Of a DNA stretch of 64,000 nucleotides, positions 1-7,993 are shown in pieces. This DNA comes from RGIG3009 sp045596745 (GTDB lineage Bacteria > Bacillota > Clostridia > Oscillospirales > Acutalibacteraceae): positions 1 through 64,000 of the forward strand of contig JAZODA010000055.1 in NCBI GenBank assembly GCA_045596745.1, given 5' to 3'. The translations under genes and the position numbers were made by a program. Under the pieces are notes generated by a model. It ran no database searches. It had not been told where the DNA came from and saw nothing but the letters and a program-made list of their open reading frames with translations. The number at the start of each line of letters is the position of its first letter. Position 1 is the first letter of the stretch.

Positions 1-1
1 T

Positions 2-1585
2 TGGGGTACCCAGGCTCCCTTCAGCAACATTACGCTGGACTGGACCGTTCCCGCCGACCTGAAGGATCTGCCTGCCATTGTGGGCGGCAAGGAAATGGAC
101 TTCACCTATGGCGACTGCAAGAAGGAAATGGACATGGTGAACAAGGCGTTCATCGAGATCATGACTGAAGGCGACGCTGTGGGCCACGGCTTCCAGTATC
201 CTATCCCCACCTACTCCATCACCCGCGACTTTGACTGGAGCGAAACCGAGAACAACAAGCTCCTCTTTGAGATGACCGCCAAGTACGGCACCCCCTACTT
301 CTCCAACTACATCAACTCCGACATGGAGCCCAGCGATGTTCGTTCCATGTGCTGCCGTCTGCGCCTCGACCTGCGTGAGCTGCGTAAAAAGTCCGGCGGC
401 TTCTTCGGCTCCGGCGAATCCACCGGTTCTATCGGCGTTGTGACCATCAACCTGCCGCGTATCGCTTACCTGGCAGAGGATGAGAAGGACTTCTACGCTC
501 GTCTGGACAAGCTGATGGACATCGCTGCCCGCAGCCTGAAGACCAAGCGTACCGTCATCACCAAGCTGATGGAAAACGGTCTGTATCCCTACACCAAGCG
601 TTACCTCGGCACCTTCGCCAACCACTTCTCCACCATCGGTCTGATTGGTATGAACGAAGTCGGTCTGAATGCGAAGTGGCTGCGTGCGGACCTCACCAAC
701 ACCAAGGTGCAGGAGTTCGCCAAGGAAGTGCTGGATCATATGCGCGAGCGTCTGAGCGACTATCAGGAAGCTTACGGCGACCTGTACAACCTCGAAGCAA
801 CGCCCGCCGAGTCCACCACTTATCGCTTTGCTAAGCACGATAAGGCGAAGTATCCGGACATCATCACCGCCAACGAGAACGGTTCTCCGTACTACACCAA
901 CTCGTCTCACCTGCCGGTTGGCTACACGGAAGACATTTTCACGGCGCTGGAGATTCAGGACGAGCTGCAGACCCGCTACACCTCCGGTACGGTGTTCCAC
1001 GCCTTCCTGGGCGAGAAGCTGCCTGACTGGAAAGCGGCTGCCGACCTGGTTCGCAAGATTGCCGAGAACCACAAGCTGCCTTACTACACCATGTCGCCGA
1101 CCTACTCGGTGTGTGCCGACCACGGCTACCTGGTTGGTGAGCAGTACACCTGCCCGCACTGCGGCAAGACCACCGAGGTCTACAGCCGTATCACCGGTTA
1201 CTATCGTCCGGTTCAGAACTGGAACGACGGTAAGACGCAGGAATACAAGGATCGTAAGGTCTATGACATCGAAAATTCCCAGCTGCGCAGCGCTGCTCCT
1301 GCAGTGAAGGAAGAGAAGTGTGCTTGTGAGTGCGCTCCCGAAGTCAACGCCGCGGATGCTCAGGTGATTTTGGTGTCCCGCGTGACCTGCCCCAACTGCC
1401 GTGTGGCGGAAAGCCTGCTCGGCAAGGCGGGTGTCGCTTACGAGAAGAAGATCGCCGAGGAAAACCTGGATCTGTGCCGTGAGTACGGCATCAAGGGCGC
1501 TCCGACGCTGATCGTCACGGATGGCGAGAACTTCCAGAGCTACTACGGCGTGCCGGAGATTAAGAAGTATCTGGCTGCTCTGTAA
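2..1585 (+). CDS. nrdD: Anaerobic (class III) ribonucleoside-triphosphate reductase with fused C-terminal redoxin, 5' partial
   Basis: The reading frame is already open at base 2, so the start lies outside the window; 527 residues are visible. It reduces ribonucleotides to deoxyribonucleotides without oxygen through a glycyl radical. The first visible residues (GTQAPFSNITLDW) are a typical NrdD core motif. The conserved tail carries CADHGYL, the CPHC pair of the zinc site, and the radical loop RITGYYRPVQNW with the glycine codon at 1196-1198. After about residue 430 a second domain of roughly 75 residues follows, with a CPNC redox motif (cysteine codons 1388-1390 and 1397-1399) and a GAPTLIV segment as in thioredoxin or glutaredoxin folds. 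A fused redoxin suggests that this subtype takes electrons from a disulfide protein rather than formate, which is inference. trxB follows 67 bases downstream. Confidence 0.93.
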   Translation, partial: WGTQAPFSNITLDWTVPADLKDLPAIVGGKEMDFTYGDCKKEMDMVNKAFIEIMTEGDAVGHGFQYPIPTYSITRDFDWSETENNKLLFEMTAKYGTPYFSNYINSDMEPSDVRSMCCRLRLDLRELRKKSGGFFGSGESTGSIGVVTINLPRIAYLAEDEKDFYARLDKLMDIAARSLKTKRTVITKLMENGLYPYTKRYLGTFANHFSTIGLIGMNEVGLNAKWLRADLTNTKVQEFAKEVLDHMRERLSDYQEAYGDLYNLEATPAESTTYRFAKHDKAKYPDIITANENGSPYYTNSSHLPVGYTEDIFTALEIQDELQTRYTSGTVFHAFLGEKLPDWKAAADLVRKIAENHKLPYYTMSPTYSVCADHGYLVGEQYTCPHCGKTTEVYSRITGYYRPVQNWNDGKTQEYKDRKVYDIENSQLRSAAPAVKEEKCACECAPEVNAADAQVILVSRVTCPNCRVAESLLGKAGVAYEKKIAEENLDLCREYGIKGAPTLIVTDGENFQSYYGVPEIKKYLAAL

Positions 1586-1602
1586 TCCATAGCAACAACA
1601 GG

Positions 1603-1631
1603 CTGAGGGACGACTACGGTACGTCCCTCAG
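1603..1631 (+). terminator. Hairpin between nrdD and trxB
   Basis: A perfect 10-bp inverted repeat (CTGAGGGACG at 1603-1612, complement at 1622-1631) is followed by a short, interrupted T tract. It may be a leaky terminator or attenuator lowering trxB expression relative to nrdD, or an RNA-processing site. Confidence 0.4.
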
Positions 1632-1652
1632 TTTATCTGTGGAGGGTGTATA

Positions 1653-2570
1653 ATGTACGATATGATTATTGTCGGCGGCGGCCCCGCCGGTCTTACGGCA
1701 GCGGTGTATGCACGCCGCGCCGGCAAAACAGTTCTGGTTATCGAAAAGAACGGCTTCGGCGGCCAGATTGCGTATTCTCCCAAGGTGGAAAACATCCCGG
1801 GAACCCAGCAAATCAGCGGCACCGAGTTTGCTGAAAAGCTGACCGAGCAGACGCTGGCACTGGGTGCCGACGTGGAACTGGAAACAGTTACCGATGTGCA
1901 GAAAACCGAGGGTGGCTTCGTCGTCAGCACCGAAGAGGGCGGCGCATACGAGTCCAAAACGGTGATTCTGGCTGTGGGCGTAAAGCACCGTATGCTGGGT
2001 CTGCCCGGTGAACACGAGCTGGTCGGTAACGGCCTGTCGTTCTGCGCGGTGTGTGACGGTGCATTCTACACCGGTATGGATACGGCGATGATTGGCGGCG
2101 GCAACTCCGCGCTGCAGGAAGCGTTGCTTCTGTCGGAAGTGTGCCGCAAGGTCACGGTTGTGCAGAATCTGGCGGACTTCACCGGTGAAAAGGCGCTGTC
2201 CGAAGCGCTGCTGGAGAAGGACAATGTCGAAGTGCTGTTCAGCACGCTGGTAGAGGGCTACGTCACTGCCGACGGTGCGCTGAGCGGGCTGGAAGTGCGT
2301 AACACCGAAACCGGTGAAGCGCGCACGCTGAAAGTTGACGGCGCGTTCCTCGCGGTGGGTCTTGTACCGGAAAACGACGCGTTCGCTCACTTGGCAAAGA
2401 CCGATGCCCGCGGATATTTCGATGCGGCAGAGGACTGCGTGACCGCCACGCCCGGCGTGTTTGTGGCAGGCGATTGCCGCCAGAAAGCGATTCGTCAGGT
2501 GGTTACTGCTTCGGCGGACGGCGCGGTTGCCGCGATGGCTGCCTGCCGTTTTCTCGACGGTATCGCGTAA
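1653..2570 (+). CDS. trxB: Thioredoxin reductase (NADPH-dependent flavoprotein)
   Basis: 305 residues, the usual length for low-molecular-weight bacterial thioredoxin reductase. The N-terminal MIIVGGGPAG binds FAD, the catalytic disulfide is CAVC at residues 131-134, GGGNSALQEALLL near residue 146 is the NADPH-binding loop, and GVFVAGDCR near the C terminus is the second FAD motif. The ATG is preceded by GGAGGG. It moves electrons from NADPH to a thioredoxin-like partner. The nearest partner is the CPNC domain fused to NrdD just upstream, so it may directly recycle that enzyme; this is inferred from position. Confidence 0.92.
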   Translation: MYDMIIVGGGPAGLTAAVYARRAGKTVLVIEKNGFGGQIAYSPKVENIPGTQQISGTEFAEKLTEQTLALGADVELETVTDVQKTEGGFVVSTEEGGAYESKTVILAVGVKHRMLGLPGEHELVGNGLSFCAVCDGAFYTGMDTAMIGGGNSALQEALLLSEVCRKVTVVQNLADFTGEKALSEALLEKDNVEVLFSTLVEGYVTADGALSGLEVRNTETGEARTLKVDGAFLAVGLVPENDAFAHLAKTDARGYFDAAEDCVTATPGVFVAGDCRQKAIRQVVTASADGAVAAMAACRFLDGIA

Positions 2571-2581
2571 AAATAAAAAGA

Positions 2582-2613
2582 AACAGCCGACACCCCACGG
2601 GGTGTCGGCTGTT
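2582..2613. terminator. Bidirectional intrinsic terminator (trxB and the opposite gene)
   Basis: A 15-bp perfect stem (2582-2596 with 2599-2613) is flanked by an A-rich tract on the left and a T-rich tract on the right. It can end trxB on the plus strand and the convergent gene on the minus strand. Confidence 0.85.
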
Positions 2614-2619
2614 GTTTGT

Positions 2620-3264
2620 TTACATAGGCATTGCCAGCAACTCGAGTTCTTTGGAAAGGTTGCTGCGGCGTGAGGAAGAGGGGGTAAAGCCGAACTCCTC
2701 TTCAACCTGAAGCGCAAAGGCTTTCAGCAGTAAAAATTCGCGCAGATTGATGTCTTCCACCGTGTCTGCAACAGTGGGATACCCGCAGATGCCGTATTCC
2801 CGAAGAATCTCGGTGCCGCAACGGCAGACCGCGTAGCAGAAGTCGCGCGCCGAGAATTCGAACGTCTCGTCATACGGCTGAGCATCGTACGAGCCGCCGA
2901 TGTGAAGCTGAAGCGTGAAATCGGTATATCGTGCAGGATTCTGCGTAATGTCGCGTGTCAGCGCCCAGGTGATGCGCTTGCCGAGGTCGTCCCAGTCCAC
3001 ATACCCGATACAACGGCGGCGTTCGTTGCCGTATTCATCGGGATCGTCGGAAAACTTCACACGGCCGTGTCCATCCAGATTGGTGCGGCGGATACCGAGA
3101 AGTCCGCACAGCACGTGCAACAGTTGGCCGTAAAACTGCCCCATACCATCCGAGGTGCGAAACGGATACTGCGCACTTCCGATTTCCAGATAGCCTTTTT
3201 GTCCGCAATAATCGCCTGCTTCCAGAACCATCGTGATGTCGCACTTTCGCTGCTTAGGGTTCAT
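2620..3264 (-). CDS. Conserved-looking hypothetical protein, family not recognised
   Basis: 214 residues with no signal peptide or membrane segment. I do not recognise a family. The protein is acidic and rich in aromatic residues and cysteines, with one cluster reading FCYAVCRCGTEIL and aspartate-rich stretches such as FSDDPDEYGNE and YVDWDDLG; the C terminus looks helical. The ATG at 3264 has an AGGTGATAA ribosome site, and a good sigma-A promoter lies just upstream, so it is probably a real single-gene unit. It converges on trxB through a shared terminator. No function is proposed. Confidence 0.7.
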   Translation of the reverse strand: MNPKQRKCDITMVLEAGDYCGQKGYLEIGSAQYPFRTSDGMGQFYGQLLHVLCGLLGIRRTNLDGHGRVKFSDDPDEYGNERRRCIGYVDWDDLGKRITWALTRDITQNPARYTDFTLQLHIGGSYDAQPYDETFEFSARDFCYAVCRCGTEILREYGICGYPTVADTVEDINLREFLLLKAFALQVEEEFGFTPSSSRRSNLSKELELLAMPM

Positions 3265-3290
3265 GTTATCACCTGCAAATCAAGTATTTG

Positions 3291-3318
3291 TTTATAGTGT
3301 ACCTTACTTCTTTTGCAA
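3291..3318 (-). promoter_or_regulatory. Sigma-A-type promoter of the hypothetical gene at 2620-3264
   Basis: Minus-strand TTGCAA (3313-3318), 16-base spacer, TATAAA (3291-3296), 27 bases before the start codon. Confidence 0.6.
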
Positions 3319-3404
3319 AATCAATCGTTGTTTGTCAGCAGGGGGTAAAAACAGCAAAATATTCGTCGGTAAATTGAGACAATTTTCGAGAAAGTGTTGC
3401 GTTT

Positions 3405-3431
3405 TTGACAAGAATATTATAATATTATAGT
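3405..3431 (+). promoter_or_regulatory. Possible promoter of the phospholipid operon
   Basis: A consensus TTGACA lies at 3405-3410, followed by very AT-rich sequence. The best-placed -10 is TATAGT at 3426-3431 with a 15-base spacer, so the exact -10 is uncertain. Confidence 0.4.
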
Positions 3432-3471
3432 GTATAGACTTGCAGTGGTATGCCGCGATGGAGGGGCATGT

Positions 3472-4182
3472 ATGAAATCGTTCTTGAATACCTTATTGCC
3501 CAAGTTTCTCCGGCTTCCGCTGTTGCTTGTGGTTGTAATCAATATGGCGGTGTATTTTATCCCGTCGCGCTTGCTGGTGACCGATGTCGATCGGTTCGAT
3601 TTGTCGTTGGCGTTGGATTATGCGTTGCCGCTTGTGCCGTTTTTTGTGGTGTTTTATGTGCTGGCGTATGTGCAGTGGGTTGGCAGTTACTTATACCACT
3701 GCCGCGAAAGCGTGCAGCTGTGCTACCGCATCGTGGTAGCGGATATTATCGCGAAACTGATTTGTCTTGTGTTTTTCCTGTTTCTGCCCACCCGCATTGC
3801 CCGTCCCGAGATTGTCGGCGGCGGTGCGTTCGAATGGGCAACCGGATTTATGTACAGCATCGATGAACCGGTCAACCTGTTCCCGTCGATTCACTGCCTG
3901 GAAAGCTGGATGTGCTTCCGCGGCGCGATGATGCTGCAAAAGAAGAATAAAGCGTATATCACGGTGCAAGGTGTGCTGGCGGTGCTGGTGTGCCTGTCGA
4001 CCGTGTTTATCAAGCAACACTTTATCGTGGATATTCCCGCCGGTATTTTGGCGTGCGAAATCGGCTTGTTCTTGTCTTGTCGCTGCGGTGCGTGGCGGCT
4101 TGGCGGCAAGCTGCAAACGCCGTCTGCCAAGGCGCAACTGGAAGCGCAAGGATATACCGTCTTGGGTGAGAGGAGGGGATAA
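3472..4182 (+). CDS. PAP2-family membrane phosphatase
   Basis: 236 residues from the ATG at 3472, chosen because GGAGGGG sits just upstream; an earlier in-frame codon at 3430 has no ribosome site. About five to six membrane segments. The PAP2 signature is present as FPSIHCLESW and, later, KQHFIVDIPAG with the second catalytic histidine; LPTRIARPE may be the first basic motif. Such enzymes remove phosphate from lipid phosphates on the outer face of the membrane. It is first in an operon with a flippase-like protein, pssA and psd, so a lipid substrate such as phosphatidate or phosphatidylglycerophosphate is likely. The exact substrate is unknown. Confidence 0.8.
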   Translation: MKSFLNTLLPKFLRLPLLLVVVINMAVYFIPSRLLVTDVDRFDLSLALDYALPLVPFFVVFYVLAYVQWVGSYLYHCRESVQLCYRIVVADIIAKLICLVFFLFLPTRIARPEIVGGGAFEWATGFMYSIDEPVNLFPSIHCLESWMCFRGAMMLQKKNKAYITVQGVLAVLVCLSTVFIKQHFIVDIPAGILACEIGLFLSCRCGAWRLGGKLQTPSAKAQLEAQGYTVLGERRG

Positions 4183-4185
4183 GCC

Positions 4186-5277
4186 TTGCAGAAAAAACAG
4201 AATACGAAACCTGTCGAAGGGGCCGAGTCCTCTCCGCTTAACGATAAAAAACAGTGGCTGTTTATGGCGTTGTTTGCGGTGGTTGCGGTGTTCAGCGTCT
4301 GGGCGGTGGTGGCGCAAAGTCAGGAGTTCTCGATTTCCGATTTTAGCGACTATGTGCAGCATGCGTCTGTGCCGTGGCTGATTGTGGCGTTACTCAGTAT
4401 GCTGGGCTTCATCTTTTTTGAGGGAGTCGCGCTGCTGATTTTGTGCCGCGCGTTCGGTTATCGGCAATCACTGTGGCGCGGACATATCTACTCCGCTTCG
4501 GATATTTATTTCTCCGCCATCACGCCGTCGGCAACCGGCGGTCAGCCTGCCAGTGCCTACTTTATGATTAAAGACGGCATGAACGGCATGATGGTTACAG
4601 CGATTCTCATCGCGAACCTGTGTATGTACACGTTGGCGATTATCGTCATCGGTCTTGTGTGTCTCATTCTTCGGTTTGATATCTTTTTGGAGTATAGCCT
4701 GCCGTCGCAGATTCTGATTGTTTTCGGCTTTTTGGCACAGGTTGTGCTGCTGGTGTTTTTCTTTATGGTGCTTCGGCACGAGCAGCTCCTGCATCGGATG
4801 TGCAGTGCGGTGCTGCGATTCCTGTGTCGTATCCGGGTGCTTAAGAACCTGGAAGCGAAGGAGAAAAAGCTGGACGCGTATATGGATAAATACCGCCGCC
4901 ATTCCAAAATGATTACCGAGCATCCCAAAGCGTTGTTTTTCTGCTTTGTGTTTAATCTGCTGCAACGCGTGTCACAAATTGCAGTAACGATGTTTGTGTA
5001 TGCGGCGACCACGGGAAAAAACTTGCTCGAAGCGTTGGAACTGTGGTTCTGGCAGGGATATGTGGTGCTCGGCACCAACTGCGTGCCCATTCCGGGTGCG
5101 ATGGGTGTTTCGGATTATATGATGCTCGATGGCTTCCGCAACATTATGCCGGAAAGTCAGGCGGTTAATCTGGAGCTGCTGTCACGGTCGTTCTCATTTT
5201 ACAGCTGCGTGATTATCTGCGGCATCTCGGTGCTTATCCAATACTGTGTGGTTAAGAAGAGGGGAAAGTTAAAATGA
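4186..5277 (+). CDS. LPG-synthase transmembrane-domain family protein (flippase-like, UPF0104/YbhN type)
   Basis: 363 residues starting at TTG 4186, behind a strong GAGGAGGGG and three bases after the previous stop. Seven to eight hydrophobic segments. SAITPSATGGQPASAYF and the later PIPGAMGVSDY are hallmarks of the integral-membrane half of MprF-like proteins, which in MprF flips lysyl-phosphatidylglycerol. The soluble aminoacyl-transferase half of MprF is absent. Placed between a PAP2 phosphatase and pssA/psd and overlapping pssA by 4 bases, it may move an aminophospholipid or its precursor across the membrane. The family call is firm; the cargo is inference. Confidence 0.8.
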   Translation: MQKKQNTKPVEGAESSPLNDKKQWLFMALFAVVAVFSVWAVVAQSQEFSISDFSDYVQHASVPWLIVALLSMLGFIFFEGVALLILCRAFGYRQSLWRGHIYSASDIYFSAITPSATGGQPASAYFMIKDGMNGMMVTAILIANLCMYTLAIIVIGLVCLILRFDIFLEYSLPSQILIVFGFLAQVVLLVFFFMVLRHEQLLHRMCSAVLRFLCRIRVLKNLEAKEKKLDAYMDKYRRHSKMITEHPKALFFCFVFNLLQRVSQIAVTMFVYAATTGKNLLEALELWFWQGYVVLGTNCVPIPGAMGVSDYMMLDGFRNIMPESQAVNLELLSRSFSFYSCVIICGISVLIQYCVVKKRGKLK

Positions 5278-5969
5278 TTGGTTTTTACGATTATACGGTT
5301 GTGCTGACGTACCTGTCGTTGTTCTCGGCAGGAACCGGTATTTTTGTTTCGCTCAGTGGTAGCGGCCATCCGTATTGGGGTACGTTCTTTTTGCTGTTCT
5401 GCGGTCTGTGCGATGCGTTTGACGGTCAGGTCGCGCGCACCAAGAAGAATCGCACCGAGATGGAAAAGAATTTCGGTATCCAGATTGACTCGCTGTCGGA
5501 TCTGATTGCGTTCGGCGTGCTGCCGGCTTGTATCGGTATGGCGCTGGTGCGCACCTCGCCGATGTTGCAGCAGATTTTCGGCTCGGGCAAAGACAACGTC
5601 CCGTTGCGTATTGCCAGCGGCGTGCTGTTCGCGGTGATGGTGCTGTACATTCTGGCGGCGCTGATTCGTCTCGCGTACTTCAACGTGACCGAAGAAGAGC
5701 GTCAGCGCACCGAGGGCGGCGTTCGCCGCACCTACACCGGTCTGCCTGTCACGTCGGCGGCGCTGATTTTCCCCAGCGTGATGCTCTTCCGTTACATCCT
5801 GCCGGTGGATATCTCCATTGTCTATTTCCCGGTTACGTTGATTACCGGTTTCCTGTTCCTGTCCAAGCTGCAGATTCCCAAACCGCACCTGCGCGGCATC
5901 CTGATTATGATTGGTGTCGGCGTTGTGGAATGCGTGCTCCTGCTGTTGTTCTTTTTCCTGAGACGATAA
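5274..5969 (+). CDS. pssA: CDP-diacylglycerol--serine O-phosphatidyltransferase
   Basis: 231 residues, an integral membrane enzyme joining serine to CDP-diacylglycerol to give phosphatidylserine. The CDP-alcohol phosphatidyltransferase signature is complete: CDAFDGQVAR, then after the usual spacing FGIQIDSLSD, with the catalytic aspartates of the D-x2-DG-x2-AR-x8-G-x3-D-x3-D pattern. Its ATG overlaps the previous gene by 4 bases. psd, which uses its product, lies 13 bases downstream, which favours serine over other alcohol acceptors. Confidence 0.9.
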   Translation: MIGFYDYTVVLTYLSLFSAGTGIFVSLSGSGHPYWGTFFLLFCGLCDAFDGQVARTKKNRTEMEKNFGIQIDSLSDLIAFGVLPACIGMALVRTSPMLQQIFGSGKDNVPLRIASGVLFAVMVLYILAALIRLAYFNVTEEERQRTEGGVRRTYTGLPVTSAALIFPSVMLFRYILPVDISIVYFPVTLITGFLFLSKLQIPKPHLRGILIMIGVGVVECVLLLLFFFLRR

Positions 5970-5982
5970 AGGGGACGAGCCT

Positions 5983-6807
5983 ATGGCGGAACAAGTAAAA
6001 GAAAGCGGAGCGCTGCGGTTTTTGTACCGTACCGCTTTGGGGCGGATGTGCCTGAAGCTGCTCACCGCGCGTTGGATTTCCAAGCTGTGCGGAGCGTTTT
6101 TGAACAGCCGCTTGTCCAAGCCGCTGATCGGGCGTTTCGTCCGTGGCAACGGCATTGATCTTTCACAGTTTGAATCGGACAATTTCAAGTGCTTTAACGA
6201 TTGCTTTTGTCGCAAAATCCGTGACGGTCTGCGCCCGTTTCCGCAGGATGAGTCGGTGCTGTTTTCACCGTGTGACGGCCTGCTGAGCGCCTATCGTCTG
6301 GCGGAGGATACGGTGCTTCCGGTTAAGCAAAGCGCGTACACGTTGTCCTCGCTTCTGAAAAACGAGGAGCTGGCAGAGCGATATCGCGACGGCGTGTGTT
6401 TGGTGTTCCGCCTGTGCGTGACGCACTATCACCGCTATTGCTATCCTGTCTCCGGCGTCAAAGGGGAGAACACCTTTATCAAAGGTCGGCTGCACACCGT
6501 GCGCCCCATTGCGCTGGAAGCCTCTCCGGTGTTTACGGAAAATTGCCGCGAATACACTGTGATTGAAACCGAACGGTTCGGTTCGGTGCTGCAGATGGAG
6601 GTCGGCGCGATGCTGGTCGGCAAGATTTGCAACCATCACGGCAGCGGCGAAGTCACCCGCGGCGACGAAAAGGGAATGTTCCTTTATGGCGGCAGTACCA
6701 TCATTCTGCTGCTCGAAAAGGATAAAGCAGCTGTGGCGGAGCGGTTCTTCGAAGCCACCCAAAACGGCGAAGAAACCCCCATCGTCATGGGCGAAAGTTT
6801 GATGTAA
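5983..6807 (+). CDS. psd: Phosphatidylserine decarboxylase proenzyme
   Basis: 274 residues. It decarboxylates phosphatidylserine to phosphatidylethanolamine. The self-cleavage site GGST lies in MFLYGGSTIILLL near the C terminus; its serine becomes the pyruvoyl cofactor of the small alpha subunit. THYHRYCYPVSG and the early FSPCDGLL are other conserved blocks. The ATG has GGGGACGAGCC upstream. It is last in the operon and is followed by a strong terminator. With pssA it completes phosphatidylethanolamine synthesis. Confidence 0.9.
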   Translation: MAEQVKESGALRFLYRTALGRMCLKLLTARWISKLCGAFLNSRLSKPLIGRFVRGNGIDLSQFESDNFKCFNDCFCRKIRDGLRPFPQDESVLFSPCDGLLSAYRLAEDTVLPVKQSAYTLSSLLKNEELAERYRDGVCLVFRLCVTHYHRYCYPVSGVKGENTFIKGRLHTVRPIALEASPVFTENCREYTVIETERFGSVLQMEVGAMLVGKICNHHGSGEVTRGDEKGMFLYGGSTIILLLEKDKAAVAERFFEATQNGEETPIVMGESLM

Positions 6808-6810
6808 AGA

Positions 6811-6845
6811 AACCCCCGACAGGGAACCCTGTCGGGGGTTTTGTT
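6811..6845. terminator. Bidirectional terminator after psd
   Basis: A 14-bp GC-rich stem (6811-6824 with 6827-6840) is followed by TTGTTTTTT. A-rich flanks allow it to serve the convergent acetyltransferase gene as well. Confidence 0.88.
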
Positions 6846-6857
6846 TTTTAAACCGAG

Positions 6858-7697
6858 TTACAGATTGGTCTTGCAGCCGTTTGCATAGAATCCGCAGGGG
6901 TCGTCGACAAAATACAGCGGATCGTGCTTCATTTTCTGCAGCACCCTGTTTTTCAGTGCAACGCAATCCATCAGCACGGAGTCGGCGCCGTGGATGGAGG
7001 CGGTTTTGTACTCGCCTTCTTCCAGCACATCCAGTGCGCGGGCGTACCGCTGATGTACCGTGCCTTCGGGGCGCGCAAAATTGTGGCGCCTGACCCGACG
7101 GGAATAGGTGTTACCGTCGGCATCGACCACGGTGTATTCCTGATGGCCACGCAGCGCGTACTCCACACCGGCAACCTCTTCCAACGCGTGCATATAGGAG
7201 TTGTGACCTGTCGAGCAGCCAATCATCAGGATTTTTGCACCCACCTCAGCCAGCCGCCGGTAGGGGGAATGCACGCCCATCGGCGTATCGTCGAGTTCCT
7301 CGCCCTCTATAAGCGAAGCAGTCAGCCGTCCATACAGAGCAACCGAGTGGGTGGGGTGGTTGGTGCGATAGACACCGTCCATTTTGCGGAACACTTCGGA
7401 GAGAAGTCCGACACAAGACGGCGTGTCCTTGTTGGAGAAAAACGAATCGCCGTACGAGGTGGCAAAGGTAAAGGTCGGAAAAATCAGCGTCCCCTCAGCG
7501 CCCACCACATCGGCAAGCGCGGCGATAACACATTCCGCGCCCCCCTCGACATATCCCATGGATTTCATCGAGGAGTGAACGACCACCGTATCACCCGCAC
7601 CGATACCAATGTTTTGAAAGTCTCTGACAAGCTGCTTGTAAGAAGGGCATTCCTTGTTTTCAAATGCCGCAAACCCCGCCGCACCGTTTTGTACCAT
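6858..7697 (-). CDS. Aminoglycoside N(3)-acetyltransferase-family protein
   Basis: 279 residues from the ATG at 7697, chosen because GAGGTG lies 5 bases upstream; the ATG at 7712 has no ribosome site. Family features are VVHSSMKSMGYVEGG near the N terminus, the YRTNHPTHSVALYG block with the catalytic histidine, and MIGCSTGHNSYMHALEE. Known members acetylate the 3-amino group of aminoglycosides with acetyl-CoA, but the family also holds acyltransferases with other substrates (YokD/FrbF-like). No mobile element adjoins it and it has its own promoter, so it is likely a resident gene. Resistance cannot be concluded from sequence. Confidence 0.82.
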   Translation of the reverse strand: MVQNGAAGFAAFENKECPSYKQLVRDFQNIGIGAGDTVVVHSSMKSMGYVEGGAECVIAALADVVGAEGTLIFPTFTFATSYGDSFFSNKDTPSCVGLLSEVFRKMDGVYRTNHPTHSVALYGRLTASLIEGEELDDTPMGVHSPYRRLAEVGAKILMIGCSTGHNSYMHALEEVAGVEYALRGHQEYTVVDADGNTYSRRVRRHNFARPEGTVHQRYARALDVLEEGEYKTASIHGADSVLMDCVALKNRVLQKMKHDPLYFVDDPCGFYANGCKTNL

Positions 7698-7728
7698 AAC
7701 AACACCTCGCATCGTTTAAGACACTACT

Positions 7729-7757
7729 ATACTACCATAAGCCGTTGGAAAATACAA
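7729..7757 (-). promoter_or_regulatory. Sigma-A promoter of the acetyltransferase gene
   Basis: Minus-strand TTGTAT (7752-7757), 17-base spacer, TAGTAT (7729-7734). Confidence 0.55.
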
Positions 7758-7786
7758 TATGGGAAGAGGAAATTAAACTTACAGAG

Positions 7787-7931
7787 TGCGGCCTCTTAAC
7801 GTCTGCCGCGGCTACGCCTTGCATACGGAGGCTTGACGACCGCTTCGCGGTGCCCGTCTGCGCCATTTTTGGCTAAAAACGTGCCACGGCACGTTTCCTT
7901 AACGCCAAAACCCTCGCGGGTTCAAGAGGCC
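7787..7931. repeat. Structured foldback repeat 1, ends identical to anticodon/variable-arm pieces of tRNA-Pro
   Basis: A 145-bp unit with no supportable gene. Its left end (7787-7797) copies 11 bases of the tRNA-Pro gene (8213-8223). Its right end (7918-7931) is an exact 14-base inverted copy of 8216-8229, so the unit can fold back on itself. Inside are a small hairpin (7840-7852) and a longer one, TGGC-TAAAAA-CGTGCC / GGCACG-...-GCCA (7870-7907). The second unit at 7993-8138 has the same plan with different bases. Origin and function are unknown. Confidence 0.6.
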
Positions 7932-7955
7932 TTTTGCCTACCTTTCATACAAACG

Positions 7956-7993
7956 AAAAAAGAGACGCAGTCGAAAGACTGTGTCTCTTTTTT
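7956..7993. terminator. Terminator-like hairpin beside a tRNA-Pro 3'-end fragment
   Basis: A 17-bp stem with a GAAA loop and A/T tails. On the minus strand it lies just downstream of the fragment at 7988-8008, as the real terminator lies downstream of the intact tRNA-Pro, so tRNA tail and terminator look duplicated together. Confidence 0.6.
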
